From: Xanthomonas rydalmerensis
GTDB lineage: Bacteria; Pseudomonadota; Gammaproteobacteria; Xanthomonadales; Xanthomonadaceae
Assembly: GCF_033170385.1 (NCBI RefSeq)
Contig: NZ_CP126170.1
Location: forward strand, 343,501 to 407,500
Length of the DNA: 64,000 nucleotides
Direction: 5' to 3'
The notes below the pieces were generated by a model that saw only the letters and a list, made by a program, of their open reading frames with translations, was not told the origin of the DNA and ran no database searches. The translations under genes and the position numbers were made by a program. Numbering within the stretch: position 1 is the first letter of the stretch; each line of letters starts with the position of its first letter. Of this stretch, positions 34,688 to 46,471 are shown piece by piece.

Positions 34688-35437
34688 GTGCCTGCCCAAT
34701 TCCCGCTGAAACTGGTCGACCGCCACATGCTGGCCCCGGCCGTCGGCCACTACCGCTTCGTCCGCGACGACGGCCAACCCCTGCCGTTCGCGCCCGGCCA
34801 GTTCGTGCAGGTGCACTTCCACTATGCCGACGGCACGGCGACCAAGCGCAGCTACTCGCTGGCCACCCGCCACGATCCGGCGCAGCCGGCCGACGCCACG
34901 GTGGAGATCGCGGTCAGTTTTGTCGCCGGCGGCGCGGCCACGGCGCTGTTCGAGGCGCTGGAGATCGGCGGCCAGGTCTGCGCCAGCGGTCCGTACGGGC
35001 GCTTCTGCCTGCAGCCGGGCGACAGCAACCGTCGCTATCTGCTGATCGCCACCGGCACCGGCGTCACCCCGTACCGCTCGATGTTGCCGCTGCTGGAAGC
35101 GGCGATGGCCGAGCGCGGCGTGGAGGTGGTGCTGTTGCTGGGCGCGCGGACGCCGGCCGAGCTGCTGTACGGCGACGAGTTCCGCGCCTTCGCCGAGACG
35201 CATCCCGGTTTCCGCTTCGTGCCGTGTTTCTCGCGCGAGCTGCCGGAAGCGCCGCATGCCGATGTGCGGCATGGCTACGTGCAGCAGTTCCTCGGTGAAT
35301 TCGCGCCCCAGGCCGAAGGCGACATCGCTTACCTTTGCGGCAATCCGAACATGGTCGATGCCTGCTTCGACGCGCTGAAGGAGGCTGGCCTGCCGGTGCA
35401 GCACATCCGTCGCGAGAAGTACGTCAGCAGCAAGTAG
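34688..35437 (+). CDS. fpr: Ferredoxin-NADP reductase
   Basis: Flavoprotein of 249 residues of the bacterial Fpr type. FAD-binding motif KRSYSLATRH near residue 53, GPYGRFCLQPG near 100, NADP-binding ATGTGVTPYRSML near 118, and CGNPNMVDACFDAL and HIRREKYVSSK at the C-terminus. It exchanges electrons between NADPH and ferredoxin or flavodoxin, with roles in Fe-S and radical enzyme supply and oxidative stress. A GTG start at 34688 (MPAQFPLKLVDRHML) was preferred; an ATG 37 codons upstream runs into the divergent gene and has no likeness to the family. Confidence 0.9.
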   Translation: MPAQFPLKLVDRHMLAPAVGHYRFVRDDGQPLPFAPGQFVQVHFHYADGTATKRSYSLATRHDPAQPADATVEIAVSFVAGGAATALFEALEIGGQVCASGPYGRFCLQPGDSNRRYLLIATGTGVTPYRSMLPLLEAAMAERGVEVVLLLGARTPAELLYGDEFRAFAETHPGFRFVPCFSRELPEAPHADVRHGYVQQFLGEFAPQAEGDIAYLCGNPNMVDACFDALKEAGLPVQHIRREKYVSSK

Positions 35438-35458
35438 CGGTCGGCGCCGGCGTCCCTC

Positions 35459-35524
35459 GTAGGAGCGGCTTCAGCCGCGACCGCCTCGCTGGGAAGGTCT
35501 GTTGGGGGTGAAGCCGCTTGCTCC
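35459..35524. repeat. GTAG-type REP pair after fpr
   Basis: GTAGGAGCGGCTTCAGCCGCGACC and, about 20 bases further on, a decayed inverted copy (GGGGGTGAAGCCGCTTGCTCC). Same family as at 8414-8481. Confidence 0.8.
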
Positions 35525-35552
35525 ATAAATGCCGAGCGCGCTTCGCGCCCGC

Positions 35553-35837
35553 ACCCTCACCCCAACCCCTCTCCCGAGGGGAGAGGGGCTTTGGCTTCTC
35601 CCATCTCCCCTCGGGACCATGGCCCCCTTTTTTTTGGGGGGGGTGCTCTCCGCAGGGGCGGATGAGGGACGGCGAAGCCCCGCAATGACCGATCGGCGTG
35701 AGCGCTGCGCGCGCCGGACCCTCCGTACCCTCACCCCAACCCCTCTCCCGGAGGGAGAGGGGCTTTGGCTTCTTCCATCGCCCCTCGGGACCATGGCCCC
35801 CTTTGGGGGGAAAGTGCTCTCCGCAGGGCGGATGAGA
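35553..35837. repeat. Duplicated C-rich intergenic repeat
   Basis: A module of about 115 bases occurs twice (35553-35668 and 35727-35837). Each begins ACCCTCACCCCAACCCCTCTCCC, passes through a GGAGAGGGGCTTTGGCTTCT hairpin arm and TCGGGACCATGGCCCCC, and ends CTCTCCGCAGGG(G)CGGATGAG. The copies differ by a few substitutions and by the length of the T/G run after GGCCCCC. Short open frames across it are simply the repeat read through. No gene is supported. Confidence 0.85.
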
Positions 35838-35895
35838 GGTATCCGCATCCGGGCGCCGGCGGGTCCATTGATGCTTTCATCCCGTCTGTAAAGGA

Positions 35896-35949
35896 CGCTT
35901 GACAGGCGTTCGCGCGGCGCGCATTCTCCTGTCAAGCGTGCTTGACAGG
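35896..35949. promoter_or_regulatory. Triplicated CTTGACAGG motif, candidate Xre operator/promoter
   Basis: CGCTTGACAGG (35896-35906), its exact inverted copy CCTGTCAAGCG (35928-35938) and a third direct copy CTTGACAGG (35941-35949) lie 75-128 bases before the membrane protein gene. The embedded TTGACA also matches a sigma-70 -35 box. The spacing of the inverted arms (21 bases) would place two dimers on one face. The regulator encoded two genes downstream is the obvious candidate binder. Confidence 0.5.
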
Positions 35950-36023
35950 GGAAAGGTCAACACGACAAGGGGCGCAGCCGGAACGGGCGCCGGATCGGTT
36001 GGACTGAGATTGGGGGGCATGGG

Positions 36024-36602
36024 ATGGGCAACTGCAGGCGCAACGCGATCGTGGTGCTGTGCGCGAGTCTGGCGCTGTTGGCGGCGGGGGCCTGGTTGCC
36101 GTTCGGCGGCAGCGCCTATCTGCGTGGGGTGTGCATGGGCGTCGGCATCGGCGGCCTGTTCATGGCGGTGTTGCTGTGGTGGTCGCGGGGCAGCCTGTAC
36201 GACAGCGCGCCGCGGGCGCTGGCGCGGCGCTACTACCGCGAGTTCTTCCCGCCGATGGGGGCCTATGTGGTGGTGATGCTGTTCTGGAAGCGTCTGCTCG
36301 ACAGCGTCGACGTGCTCTGGCTGCGCGTGGTGGTCGCGCTGCTGCCGGCATTGATGCTGGCGCTGGTGATCCGCGCAGTGGCGCGCTTCGTGCGCGATTC
36401 CGATGAAATGCAGCGGCGCATCGAACTGGAGTCCATCGCCATCGCCGCCGGACTGACCTGTGGCGTCTACATGGCGGCCGGGTTCCTGCAGGCGGCGCAG
36501 GTGATCGCGCTGTCGGCCTCGAGCGCGATGCTGTGGGTGTTTCCCGCACTGTGCATGACCTATGGGGTGGTCAAGGTCGCGAACGCGCGCCGCTACCAAT
36601 GA
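36024..36602 (+). CDS. Membrane protein of a membrane-protein/Xre pair
   Basis: Protein of 192 residues with five or so hydrophobic segments (about 8-27, 33-52, 78-90, 96-116, 140-185). Between them is the charged stretch ARFVRDSDEMQRRIELESIAIAAG, which is typical of small integral membrane proteins found next to HTH regulators. No enzyme motif is seen. It ends in a four-base overlap with the regulator gene, so the two are translated together. A role as signal sensor or sequestering partner for the regulator is a reasonable guess only. Confidence 0.75.
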   Translation: MGNCRRNAIVVLCASLALLAAGAWLPFGGSAYLRGVCMGVGIGGLFMAVLLWWSRGSLYDSAPRALARRYYREFFPPMGAYVVVMLFWKRLLDSVDVLWLRVVVALLPALMLALVIRAVARFVRDSDEMQRRIELESIAIAAGLTCGVYMAAGFLQAAQVIALSASSAMLWVFPALCMTYGVVKVANARRYQ

Positions 36603-36799
36603 ACAGCCGCATCCGCGAACTGCGCGAGGCGCAAGGCTGGTCGCAGGGCGAACTGGGCGAGCGGCTGGGCGTGTCGCGACAGACCATCAATGCGCTGGAG
36701 ACCGGTAAGTACGATCCGAGCCTGCCGCTGGCGTTCCGTATCGCGCGGTTGTTCGCGCACAGCATCGAGCAGGTGTTCCTGTTCGATGAGGCCGAGTAA
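36599..36799 (+). CDS. Xre-family HTH regulator, short
   Basis: Helix-turn-helix protein of 66 residues: RIRELREAQGWSQGELGERLGVSRQTINALETGKYDPSLPLAFRIARLF, a complete Xre/Cro fold with nothing beyond it. Such short regulators are the YgzD/YozG-like type that sit in two-gene operons with a membrane protein. Start at 36599 overlaps the upstream stop (ATGA). It probably autoregulates through the repeated motif at 35896-35949. Confidence 0.88.
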   Translation: MNSRIRELREAQGWSQGELGERLGVSRQTINALETGKYDPSLPLAFRIARLFAHSIEQVFLFDEAE

Positions 36800-36889
36800 C
36801 CGCGTACTCCGTTCCATGCCCCACCGGGCACCGACGACGCCATGTTCCGGCATGGCATTCTGCAAGCCATGACCTCAAGGATGCGAACC

Positions 36890-38404
36890 ATGCGACACCC
36901 TTCCCGGCCGTTCGCCATTGCGGCGGCCACCCTGTTGCTCGCCGCCTGCCAGGCGGCCCAGGCGCCGGCGCCGCAGACGTCCGAACGCAGCTACGGCGCG
37001 CTGCGCTTCCACCCGTGCACGCTGACCAATCCGGTGGCCTCCAACAACGTGCCGGCGCAGTGCACGCGCATGGCGGTGGCCGAGAATCCGGCGGCGCCGA
37101 ACGGCCGCAAGATCGAGCTCAACATCGCCTGGCTGCCGATCACCGGGGAAGGCGGCAGCGACCCGGACCCGGTGTTCTTCCTGGCCGGCGGTCCCGGCCA
37201 GGCCGCCACCCAGGTCGCCAGCATCGTCGACATGGCGCTGCGCGAGACACGCAAGCGCCGCGACGTGTTCCTGATCGACCAGCGCGGCACCGGCCAGTCC
37301 AATCCGCTGAGCTGCCTGGGCCCGGACGGGAAGGAACTACCGCTGGCCGATCCGGTGCGCGCGCCCACCGCCGCCGAACTGGTCGACTACGCGCGGCGCT
37401 GCGCGCAGTCGCTGCAGGGCCGCGCCGACCCGCGCTACTACACCACCACCCAGGCGATCGGCGATCTGGACGCGGTGCGTGCCGCGTTGGGCGTGGACAA
37501 GATCAACCTGATCGGCGGCTCCTACGGCACCCGCGTCGCCCAGCAGTACGCGCGTCGCTATGCACCGCACGTGCGCAGCGTGGTCATCGATGGCGTGGCG
37601 CCGAACGACCTGGTGGTCGGCGGCGAGTTCGCCAACACCTTCGAGGATGCGATCGCCCTGCAGGCCGAGCAATGCAAGGCCGACGTGGCCTGCGCCAAGC
37701 GCTTCCCCACCGATACCCGCGCGCAGCTGCGGGCCGTGGTGGAGCGCCTGCGGCAGGCGCCGGTGGAGGTGGACTACCGCGATCCGGCCAGCGGCCAGAG
37801 CCGCCACGATCGCGTCACCGCCGACACCGTCACCAGCCTGGCGTTCTCGTTCTCCTACGCGCCGCAGACCGCGTCGCTGTTGCCGCTGGTGCTGGACGAG
37901 GCCGCCAACGGCCGCTACGGGCCGTTGATGTCGCTGGCAAAGATGATGGGCGGGCAGCTGGACGGGCAGATGAACCGCGGCATGCAATGGTCGGTGATCT
38001 GCGCCGAGGACGCCGACCGCTATCGTGCGCCGCAGACGCACGACACGCTGCTCGGCCCGGAGGTGGCGCAGATGTTCTTCGCCGCCTGCCCAGCCTGGCC
38101 GACCGGCACCCGCCCGGCCGACTTCACCGCGCCGTTCACCTCCAATCTGCCGGTGCTGCTGACCTCCGGCCAGCTGGATCCGGTGACGCCGCCGCGCTAC
38201 GCCGAGCGCGTGCTGAAGGGCCTGCCCAACGGCCGCCACCTGGTGGTGCGCGGTCAGGGCCACGGCACCATGACCCTGGGCTGCATGCCCAAGCTGCTCG
38301 GCCAGTTCTTCGAGACCGCCGACGCCAAGCGCCTCGATGCCACCTGCCTGGACGCGATGAGCGGCGTGCCGGCCTTCACTTCATTCAACGGATGGGAACC
38401 ATGA
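36890..38404 (+). CDS. Lipoprotein alpha/beta hydrolase, TAP/prolyl aminopeptidase-like
   Basis: Hydrolase of 504 residues with a lipoprotein signal (lipobox LAAC, C20). Motifs: FFLAGGPGQAATQV near residue 95, LIDQRGTGQSN near 128, nucleophile serine in IGGSYGTRVAQQYARRY near 210, late aspartate in SGQLDPVTPP and histidine in GQGHGTMTLGC. This is the family of tripeptidyl aminopeptidase-like and proline iminopeptidase-like enzymes with a C-terminal TAP domain. It probably releases amino acids or short peptides at the cell envelope. ATGs at 36869 and 36881 are possible alternatives. The next gene follows after 31 bases. Confidence 0.85.
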   Translation: MRHPSRPFAIAAATLLLAACQAAQAPAPQTSERSYGALRFHPCTLTNPVASNNVPAQCTRMAVAENPAAPNGRKIELNIAWLPITGEGGSDPDPVFFLAGGPGQAATQVASIVDMALRETRKRRDVFLIDQRGTGQSNPLSCLGPDGKELPLADPVRAPTAAELVDYARRCAQSLQGRADPRYYTTTQAIGDLDAVRAALGVDKINLIGGSYGTRVAQQYARRYAPHVRSVVIDGVAPNDLVVGGEFANTFEDAIALQAEQCKADVACAKRFPTDTRAQLRAVVERLRQAPVEVDYRDPASGQSRHDRVTADTVTSLAFSFSYAPQTASLLPLVLDEAANGRYGPLMSLAKMMGGQLDGQMNRGMQWSVICAEDADRYRAPQTHDTLLGPEVAQMFFAACPAWPTGTRPADFTAPFTSNLPVLLTSGQLDPVTPPRYAERVLKGLPNGRHLVVRGQGHGTMTLGCMPKLLGQFFETADAKRLDATCLDAMSGVPAFTSFNGWEP

Positions 38405-38435
38405 GCTGCGCATCGTTCGACAGGGAGGGGCGCGC

Positions 38436-39182
38436 ATGATCGTCGCCGACAATCTGCACAAGGCATTCAAGACCCGCGCCGGCACCGTGCAGGCGGTGCA
38501 AGGGGTCAGCTTCCAGGCCGCCGACGGCCAGATCACCGGCCTGCTCGGTCCCAACGGCGCCGGCAAGACCACCACCTTGCGCATGCTGTACACGTTGATG
38601 GCGCCGGACCAGGGCCAGGTGCGCGTGGACGGCGTCGACGTGGGCCAGGATCCGATGGCGGTGCGGCGCGCGCTGGGCGTGCTGCCGGATGCGCGCGGCG
38701 TGTACAAGCGACTGACCGCGCGCGAGAACATCGCCTACTTCGGCGAGCTGCACGGGCTGTCGTCGGCACGCATCGCCGAGCGCACCCGGCTGCTGTCCAA
38801 GGCGCTGGACATGGACGACATCCTCGACCGCCAGACCGAAGGCTTCAGCCAGGGCCAGCGCACCAAGACCGCGATCGCCCGCGCGCTGGTCCACGACCCG
38901 CGCAACGTGATCCTGGACGAGCCCACCAACGGCCTGGACGTGATGACCACGCGTGCGCTGCGCGGCTTCCTGCGCGAGCTGCGCGAGGAAGGGCGCTGCG
39001 TGATCTTCTCCAGCCACATCATGCAGGAGGTGGCGGCGTTGTGCGATCGCATCGTCATCATCGCCAAGGGCACGGTGGTGGCCGCCGGCACCGCCGACGA
39101 ACTGCGCGCCCTTACCGGCGAACCCAATCTGGAAGACGCCTTCGTCAAGGCGATCGGCAGCGACGAGGGACTGCACGCATGA
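38436..39182 (+). CDS. natA: ABC transporter ATP-binding protein, NatA-like
   Basis: ATPase of 248 residues. Walker A GPNGAGKTT near residue 37, signature in the variant FSQGQRTK, Walker B VILDEPTNGLD, and switch histidine in IFSSHIMQEV. The variant signature and the overall sequence match NatA-type ATPases that work with NatB permeases in Na+ export. AGGGAGGGG lies eight bases before the start, and the stop overlaps the permease start (ATGA). The ion specificity is inferred from family names and not tested. Confidence 0.85.
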   Translation: MIVADNLHKAFKTRAGTVQAVQGVSFQAADGQITGLLGPNGAGKTTTLRMLYTLMAPDQGQVRVDGVDVGQDPMAVRRALGVLPDARGVYKRLTARENIAYFGELHGLSSARIAERTRLLSKALDMDDILDRQTEGFSQGQRTKTAIARALVHDPRNVILDEPTNGLDVMTTRALRGFLRELREEGRCVIFSSHIMQEVAALCDRIVIIAKGTVVAAGTADELRALTGEPNLEDAFVKAIGSDEGLHA

Positions 39183-40360
39183 GCCTGCTCCGTACTGTAT
39201 TCACCGTGATGCGCAAGGAATTGCGCGACCTCTCACGCGATCGCCGCACCCTGGCGCTGGCCTTGCTGCTGGGCCCGCTGCTTTACCCGGCGTTGATCCT
39301 GGGCATGGGCGCGCTGGCCGAGAGCCGCGTGCGCACCCAGATCGACAAGCCGCTGGACATTCCGGTGATCGGCCGCGAACGCGCGCCGAACCTGGTCGCC
39401 TTCCTCGCCGCGCAGGGCCTGAACGCGGTCGCGCCGCCGAAGGACCTGACCGGGGCGATCCGCAGCCAGGACGTGGATCTTGCGCTGAAGATCGACGAGG
39501 ACTACGCCAGCGCCTGGCACGAAGGGCGCCCGGCGCTGGTGGAGATCATCAAGGACAGCACCCGCCGCGACGCCGACATCCCGACCCAGCGGGTGCAGGC
39601 CGCGTTGAGCATGTATGGCCAGCAGGTCGGTGCCTTGCGCCTGCTGGCGCGCGGCATCGATTCGCAGGTGTCGCGACCGCTCGACGTGGCGTTGCAGGAC
39701 CTGGCCACGCCCGAGGCCAAGCGCGGCGCGTTGCTGGCGATGCTGCTGCCGGTGTTGCTGACCATCACCTCGTTCATCGGCGGTGCCTACCTGATCCTCG
39801 ACGCCACCGCCGGCGAACGCGAGCGGCAATCGCTGGAGCCGCTGTTGGCCACGCCGGCCTCGCGCAGCGCCATCGTCAGCGGCAAGATCGCCGCGGCGTG
39901 CGTGGTCGGCCTGGTGTCGCTGCTGCTGACCCTGCTCGCGTTCAAGCTCAGCGCGCAGGTGGCCAGCGGCATCGGCCGCCAGCTCAACGTCAGTTTCGTG
40001 GCGATGCTGCAGATGCTGTTCGTGCTGCTGCCGATGCTGTTCATCGGCACCTCGCTGCTGACCTATCTGGCAGCCTCGGCCAAGAGCATGAAGGAAGCGC
40101 AGAGCCACATGACCTGGCTGATGCTGCTGCCGATGCTGCCCGGCTATGCGTTGATGGTGTATCCGCTGAAGACCACGCTGTGGCAGTTCGCGGTGCCGTT
40201 CCTGGCGCAGAACCAGATGCTGATGAAGATCATCCGCCGCGAAACGATCGATCCGCAGATCTGGGCGGTGTACCTGCTCACCGGCTTCGGCCTGGCCGCG
40301 GTGCTGTGGCTGGCGGCGGTGCGCCGCTACCGGCAGGAGCAGTTGGCGATTTCCAGCTGA
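39179..40360 (+). CDS. natB: ABC transporter permease, NatB-like
   Basis: Permease of 393 residues. One helix lies near residues 23-43; a large extracytoplasmic domain (about 45-180: TQIDKPLDIPVIG, DVDLALKIDEDYASAW) follows; and five helices lie in the C-terminal half around GAYLILDATAGERERQSLEPLLATPASRS, the ABC-2 motif. This layout is that of NatB/CcmB-like exporters. It overlaps natA by four bases, so the two form a transporter. A small hairpin followed by four T lies about 100 bases after its stop. Confidence 0.85.
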   Translation: MSLLRTVFTVMRKELRDLSRDRRTLALALLLGPLLYPALILGMGALAESRVRTQIDKPLDIPVIGRERAPNLVAFLAAQGLNAVAPPKDLTGAIRSQDVDLALKIDEDYASAWHEGRPALVEIIKDSTRRDADIPTQRVQAALSMYGQQVGALRLLARGIDSQVSRPLDVALQDLATPEAKRGALLAMLLPVLLTITSFIGGAYLILDATAGERERQSLEPLLATPASRSAIVSGKIAAACVVGLVSLLLTLLAFKLSAQVASGIGRQLNVSFVAMLQMLFVLLPMLFIGTSLLTYLAASAKSMKEAQSHMTWLMLLPMLPGYALMVYPLKTTLWQFAVPFLAQNQMLMKIIRRETIDPQIWAVYLLTGFGLAAVLWLAAVRRYRQEQLAISS

Positions 40361-40456
40361 GCAGGAGGCAGCGCGCGGGCTGGTCCACGCGCTGCATGCC
40401 CGTCGTCGCGACGCTGCGCCGGGAATGCGATCGTGATGCACACTGCCTGCACGCGC

Positions 40457-40476
40457 GGCGGATGCGTCCGCCTTTT
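40457..40476 (+). terminator. Weak intrinsic terminator after natB
   Basis: GGCGGA-TGCG-TCCGCC followed by TTTT, about 97 bases after the permease stop and 27 before the next start. A 6-bp stem with a short T run, so only a modest terminator is expected. Confidence 0.5.
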
Positions 40477-40502
40477 CGACGTCCCTCCGCAGCGAGTCTT
40501 GC

Positions 40503-41441
40503 ATGTCTCCCGATCCACGCGTTGACACCGGAGTGACCGCGACCGCGGGCACGCGCCTGCTGGTACTGGGCCAGGCGCGTATCCTGCAGCCGGGGAGGGT
40601 GCGCTGGTTGAGGGCGGTGGCCTGGGCAATCGCGTTGCTCGCGCTGATGGTGGTCGTGGCAACGGCGATGCCGCTGCTGTGCGCCAGGCTGCTTCCGCCG
40701 GGTGCAGAGCGCATCGCGCCATATGCCACGGCATTGACGGCCGCCATCCTCTACGCAGTGGCGGTCCGCCTGGGCGAGCGGCGCTGGCCGGCAGAACTCG
40801 CCTGGCGCGCGGCGCCGTCGCAGTTGGCCCTTGGCCTGTTGCTGGGCGCGGCGATGTTCGCGGCGGTGATGGCGCTCATGGCGGCCTTCGGCGTGTACGC
40901 GATCCGCTGGAGCGGGCCGGCGCCGGCGTGGGGCGCGCTCGGCAAGGCGCTGCAGGCCGGCGTGGTGGAGGAGCTGATGCTGCGCGCGATCCTGCTGCGG
41001 CTGCTGTGGCGCGCGTTCGGGCCATGGCTGGCGTTCGCACTGTCGGCGGCGCTGTTCGGCCTGGCCCATCTCGGCAATCCGAACGCGAGCGTGTTCGCCG
41101 CGCTCTGCATCGCGGCGGAGGCGGGCATCATGCTGGGCGCCTTCTACGTGCTCACCGGCCGGCTCTGGGTCTCCATCGGCGTGCATGCGGCCTGGAACTT
41201 CACCCAGGGCTATCTGTTCGGCGCGGCGGTGTCGGGGACCGACATGGGGCCGGCGATCGCGCGCAGCACGGCGCAGGCCGGGGTGCCGGACTGGCTGAGT
41301 GGGGGCGCGTTCGGACCGGAGGCCTCGCTGCCGGGCCTGCTGGTATGCACGGTGGTGGGCGCGATCGCGACCTGGGTGGCCTGGCGCAAGGGGCGCTTCG
41401 GCACGTCGGCCCGCAATGCGGGCATGACACCGACGTCCTGA
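40503..41441 (+). CDS. CPBP-family intramembrane metalloprotease
   Basis: Membrane protein of 312 residues with about eight hydrophobic segments and the three CPBP (Abi) motifs: EELMLRAILLR (E156-E157, R161), FGLAHLGNP (H189) and HAAWNF (H228). This is the fold of Rce1-type glutamic or metalloproteases. Bacterial members process peptides in the membrane or give immunity to bacteriocins; no peptide gene is seen beside it. The start at 40503 has GAGTC upstream, a poor binding site. An internal GTG is possible, but the first 30 residues are soluble in either case. Confidence 0.85.
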   Translation: MSPDPRVDTGVTATAGTRLLVLGQARILQPGRVRWLRAVAWAIALLALMVVVATAMPLLCARLLPPGAERIAPYATALTAAILYAVAVRLGERRWPAELAWRAAPSQLALGLLLGAAMFAAVMALMAAFGVYAIRWSGPAPAWGALGKALQAGVVEELMLRAILLRLLWRAFGPWLAFALSAALFGLAHLGNPNASVFAALCIAAEAGIMLGAFYVLTGRLWVSIGVHAAWNFTQGYLFGAAVSGTDMGPAIARSTAQAGVPDWLSGGAFGPEASLPGLLVCTVVGAIATWVAWRKGRFGTSARNAGMTPTS

Positions 41442-41535
41442 TCGTTCCGATCGACGTGTTGCGGTCGGCGCCAGGTTGCGCCGAGGCGTTCGCTGCGCGC
41501 CCGGCCACTGCCGGGCACGCGTGGTGTTGCGAGGC

Positions 41536-42540
41536 TCAGCCGCCGGGATTGAACGCCAGCGTGCGGCGGGTGGTCACCGGCGCGCCGACCGGTTCGAAGC
41601 GCCAGCGCTTGGTGGCGTTCAGCGCCTCGCGGTCGAACACCCGCGGCGGCGTGGAACGCAGCACGCGGGCATTGGTGACCGCGCCGTCGGTACCCACGGT
41701 GATCTCCACCAGCACTTCGCCGGCCGTGCCCGAGCGCAGCGCTTCGGGCGGGTAGCGCGGGGCCGGGGTGCTGATCGGGCGCAGGGTCTGTGCCGTGGCC
41801 GCCGGCGCGGCCGCGGGTGCGGCAGCCGGTGCCGGCGTCGGTTGCGCGGTGGCGGCGGGCGTGGCGGGACGCGCAGCGGCCTGGCGTTCGGCTTCCTGGC
41901 GTGCGCTCTCGCGGCGCGCGGCTTCCTGCTGTGCGGCGATCTGCTGCGCCGCCTGCGCCTCGCTGGCCTGCTGCTGCGCCTGCTTCTGTTGCTCGGCCGC
42001 CAGCTTGGCCTTCTGCTCGGCGTCTTTCTTGGCCTTGTCGGTCTCGTCCTGGCCGCGCTGGGCCACGGCCTCCATGCCCTTACTCACGCCCTGCTTGAGC
42101 CGCGGCAAGGCCGGCGCCTGCGGGTCCATCTTCTCGATCAGGCCGATCAGGCGCTGCGCTTCCGGGAAATCCTCGCGGTTGATGCTCTGCTCGGCGGCGA
42201 TCAGCGTGTACGGCATCAGGTCGGTCAGCGCGCTCTTGACCCCGGCGTCGTCCGGCTGCTTGTCGCGCAGCGCCAGGTAGTACTCGACCGCGTTGTTGCC
42301 GGCCGGCGCGTACATGCGGTTCTCGCGCAGCGCCTGGCTGGCCGAGTCGTGCAACTGTTCGGTGCCCATCGACTGGACCTTGGCCGAGACCGCTGGCGTT
42401 GCCGGTGCATTGGCCGCGGTAGTGGCCGGTGCGGCGCTGGGTGGCGCGGCCTCCTCCTGCTTGGAGCAGGCCGCCAGCGCGGCCAGCAACAGGACGGGCG
42501 CGACACGGCGCGCCTTGGCGAGTGTGGTGAGTTGCGACAT
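41536..42540 (-). CDS. TonB C-terminal-domain lipoprotein
   Basis: Protein of 334 residues. A signal peptide ends in lipobox LAAC (C25). An alanine-rich linker follows, then a helical domain of about 110 residues (SMGTEQLHDSASQALRENRMYAPAGNN), a glutamine/alanine coiled coil (about 160-225), a proline/alanine linker, and a TonB_C domain (about 250-334: PRYPPEALRSGTAGEVLVEITVGTDG, RWRFEPV). Classical TonB is held by an uncleaved helix and pairs with ExbBD; this one is predicted to be lipid-anchored, with serine at +2 (outer-membrane sorting). So it may act as an envelope scaffold rather than an energy transducer. GGGGGACGC precedes the start. Confidence 0.8.
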   Translation of the reverse strand: MSQLTTLAKARRVAPVLLLAALAACSKQEEAAPPSAAPATTAANAPATPAVSAKVQSMGTEQLHDSASQALRENRMYAPAGNNAVEYYLALRDKQPDDAGVKSALTDLMPYTLIAAEQSINREDFPEAQRLIGLIEKMDPQAPALPRLKQGVSKGMEAVAQRGQDETDKAKKDAEQKAKLAAEQQKQAQQQASEAQAAQQIAAQQEAARRESARQEAERQAAARPATPAATAQPTPAPAAAPAAAPAATAQTLRPISTPAPRYPPEALRSGTAGEVLVEITVGTDGAVTNARVLRSTPPRVFDREALNATKRWRFEPVGAPVTTRRTLAFNPGG

Positions 42541-42711
42541 GCGTCCCCCTGAATCCCCGGTGTTGGCAATCAACGATGCGACGGCGGTGCGTTCGCGGTG
42601 CTGCGGCCCCCATGCCGCCAGCGCACCCCATCGGTCAATCTAGCATCCGCGGCCGCCGCGTGCGTGGCAGCCGCTGCCATGCGGCAAAAAGCGTGACGCT
42701 GCGCGTGTCGG

Positions 42712-43320
42712 TCAGTGTGCCGGCCGCGCCGGCGCGGACGCGGACATGATCCGGTCGGTCCAGGCGATGCCGATCGCCGACAGGATGAAGATGCCATGGA
42801 TGATGGTCTGCCACAGCACGCCGGTGGCGGTCAGCGTCGCGCAGCTCTTCAGGTCCACCGTGCCCACGGCGCTGGCCAGTTGCTCCGGCGAGCACATCGG
42901 CATGCCGCCGAGCGCGCCGACTGCGATGAAGGTCTTGAGCAGGTGGATCGAGGAGATGCCGATGATCGACAGCGCCAGCTTGACCTTGAGCACGCTGGCG
43001 TTGACGTGGCTCAGCCACTCCGGCTGGTCCGGGTGGCCTTCCAGGCCCAGCCGCGACACGAAGGTCTCGTAGCCGCCGACGATCACCATCACCAGCAGGT
43101 TGGAGATCATCACCACGTCGATCAGGCCGAGCACGATCAGCATGATCTGCTGTTCGCCCAGGCTCGGCGCCTCGTGGATCAGGTGCCACAGCTCCTTGCC
43201 GAACAGGAACACGTAGACGCCCTGGGCCACGATCAGTCCCAGGTACAGCGGCAACTGCAGCCAGCGCGAGGCGAAGATCAGGTTGGACAGGGGATGCAGG
43301 CGGGGCCGCTCGGGAGTCAT
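42712..43320 (-). CDS. yqhA: YqhA/UPF0114 family inner-membrane protein
   Basis: Membrane protein of 202 residues with four helices. The family pattern is clear: [23 protein letters not shown] near residue 18, [26 protein letters not shown] near 65, and [22 protein letters not shown] near 112. E. coli YqhA is 164 residues; this copy has a cysteine-containing insertion ([19 protein letters not shown]) in the last loop. The function of the family is unknown. It is divergent from the GST gene across about 110 bases. Confidence 0.87.
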   Translation of the reverse strand: MTPERPRLHPLSNLIFASRWLQLPLYLGLIVAQGVYVFLFGKELWHLIHEAPSLGEQQIMLIVLGLIDVVMISNLLVMVIVGGYETFVSRLGLEGHPDQPEWLSHVNASVLKVKLALSIIGISSIHLLKTFIAVGALGGMPMCSPEQLASAVGTVDLKSCATLTATGVLWQTIIHGIFILSAIGIAWTDRIMSASAPARPAH

Positions 43321-43433
43321 GGCGTGGTCTGGAATGCTGCGTTGCGGGAGCGGCCAGGGTACCCGGCCGGCGGTGACACTGCCAAGCCGGGGGGCGCCGC
43401 TACACTCGAAGGTCCCTGTCCCGGAGCGCCGCC

Positions 43434-46425
<2,992 letters not shown>

Positions 46426-46471
46426 GCGCGCCGTTTCGTATCTTCGATTTCGCACGACAAGGAGTGACGTC

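Noticed and set aside
35529..35891. Open frame of 120 codons through the duplicated C-rich repeat
   Set aside because: Its repeated TPTPLPxGEGLWLLPSPLGT segments are only the two repeat units read in one frame; no start signal.
40503..41441. CPBP protease as bacteriocin immunity protein
   Set aside because: No precursor peptide or exporter genes lie beside it, so an immunity role is not supported.
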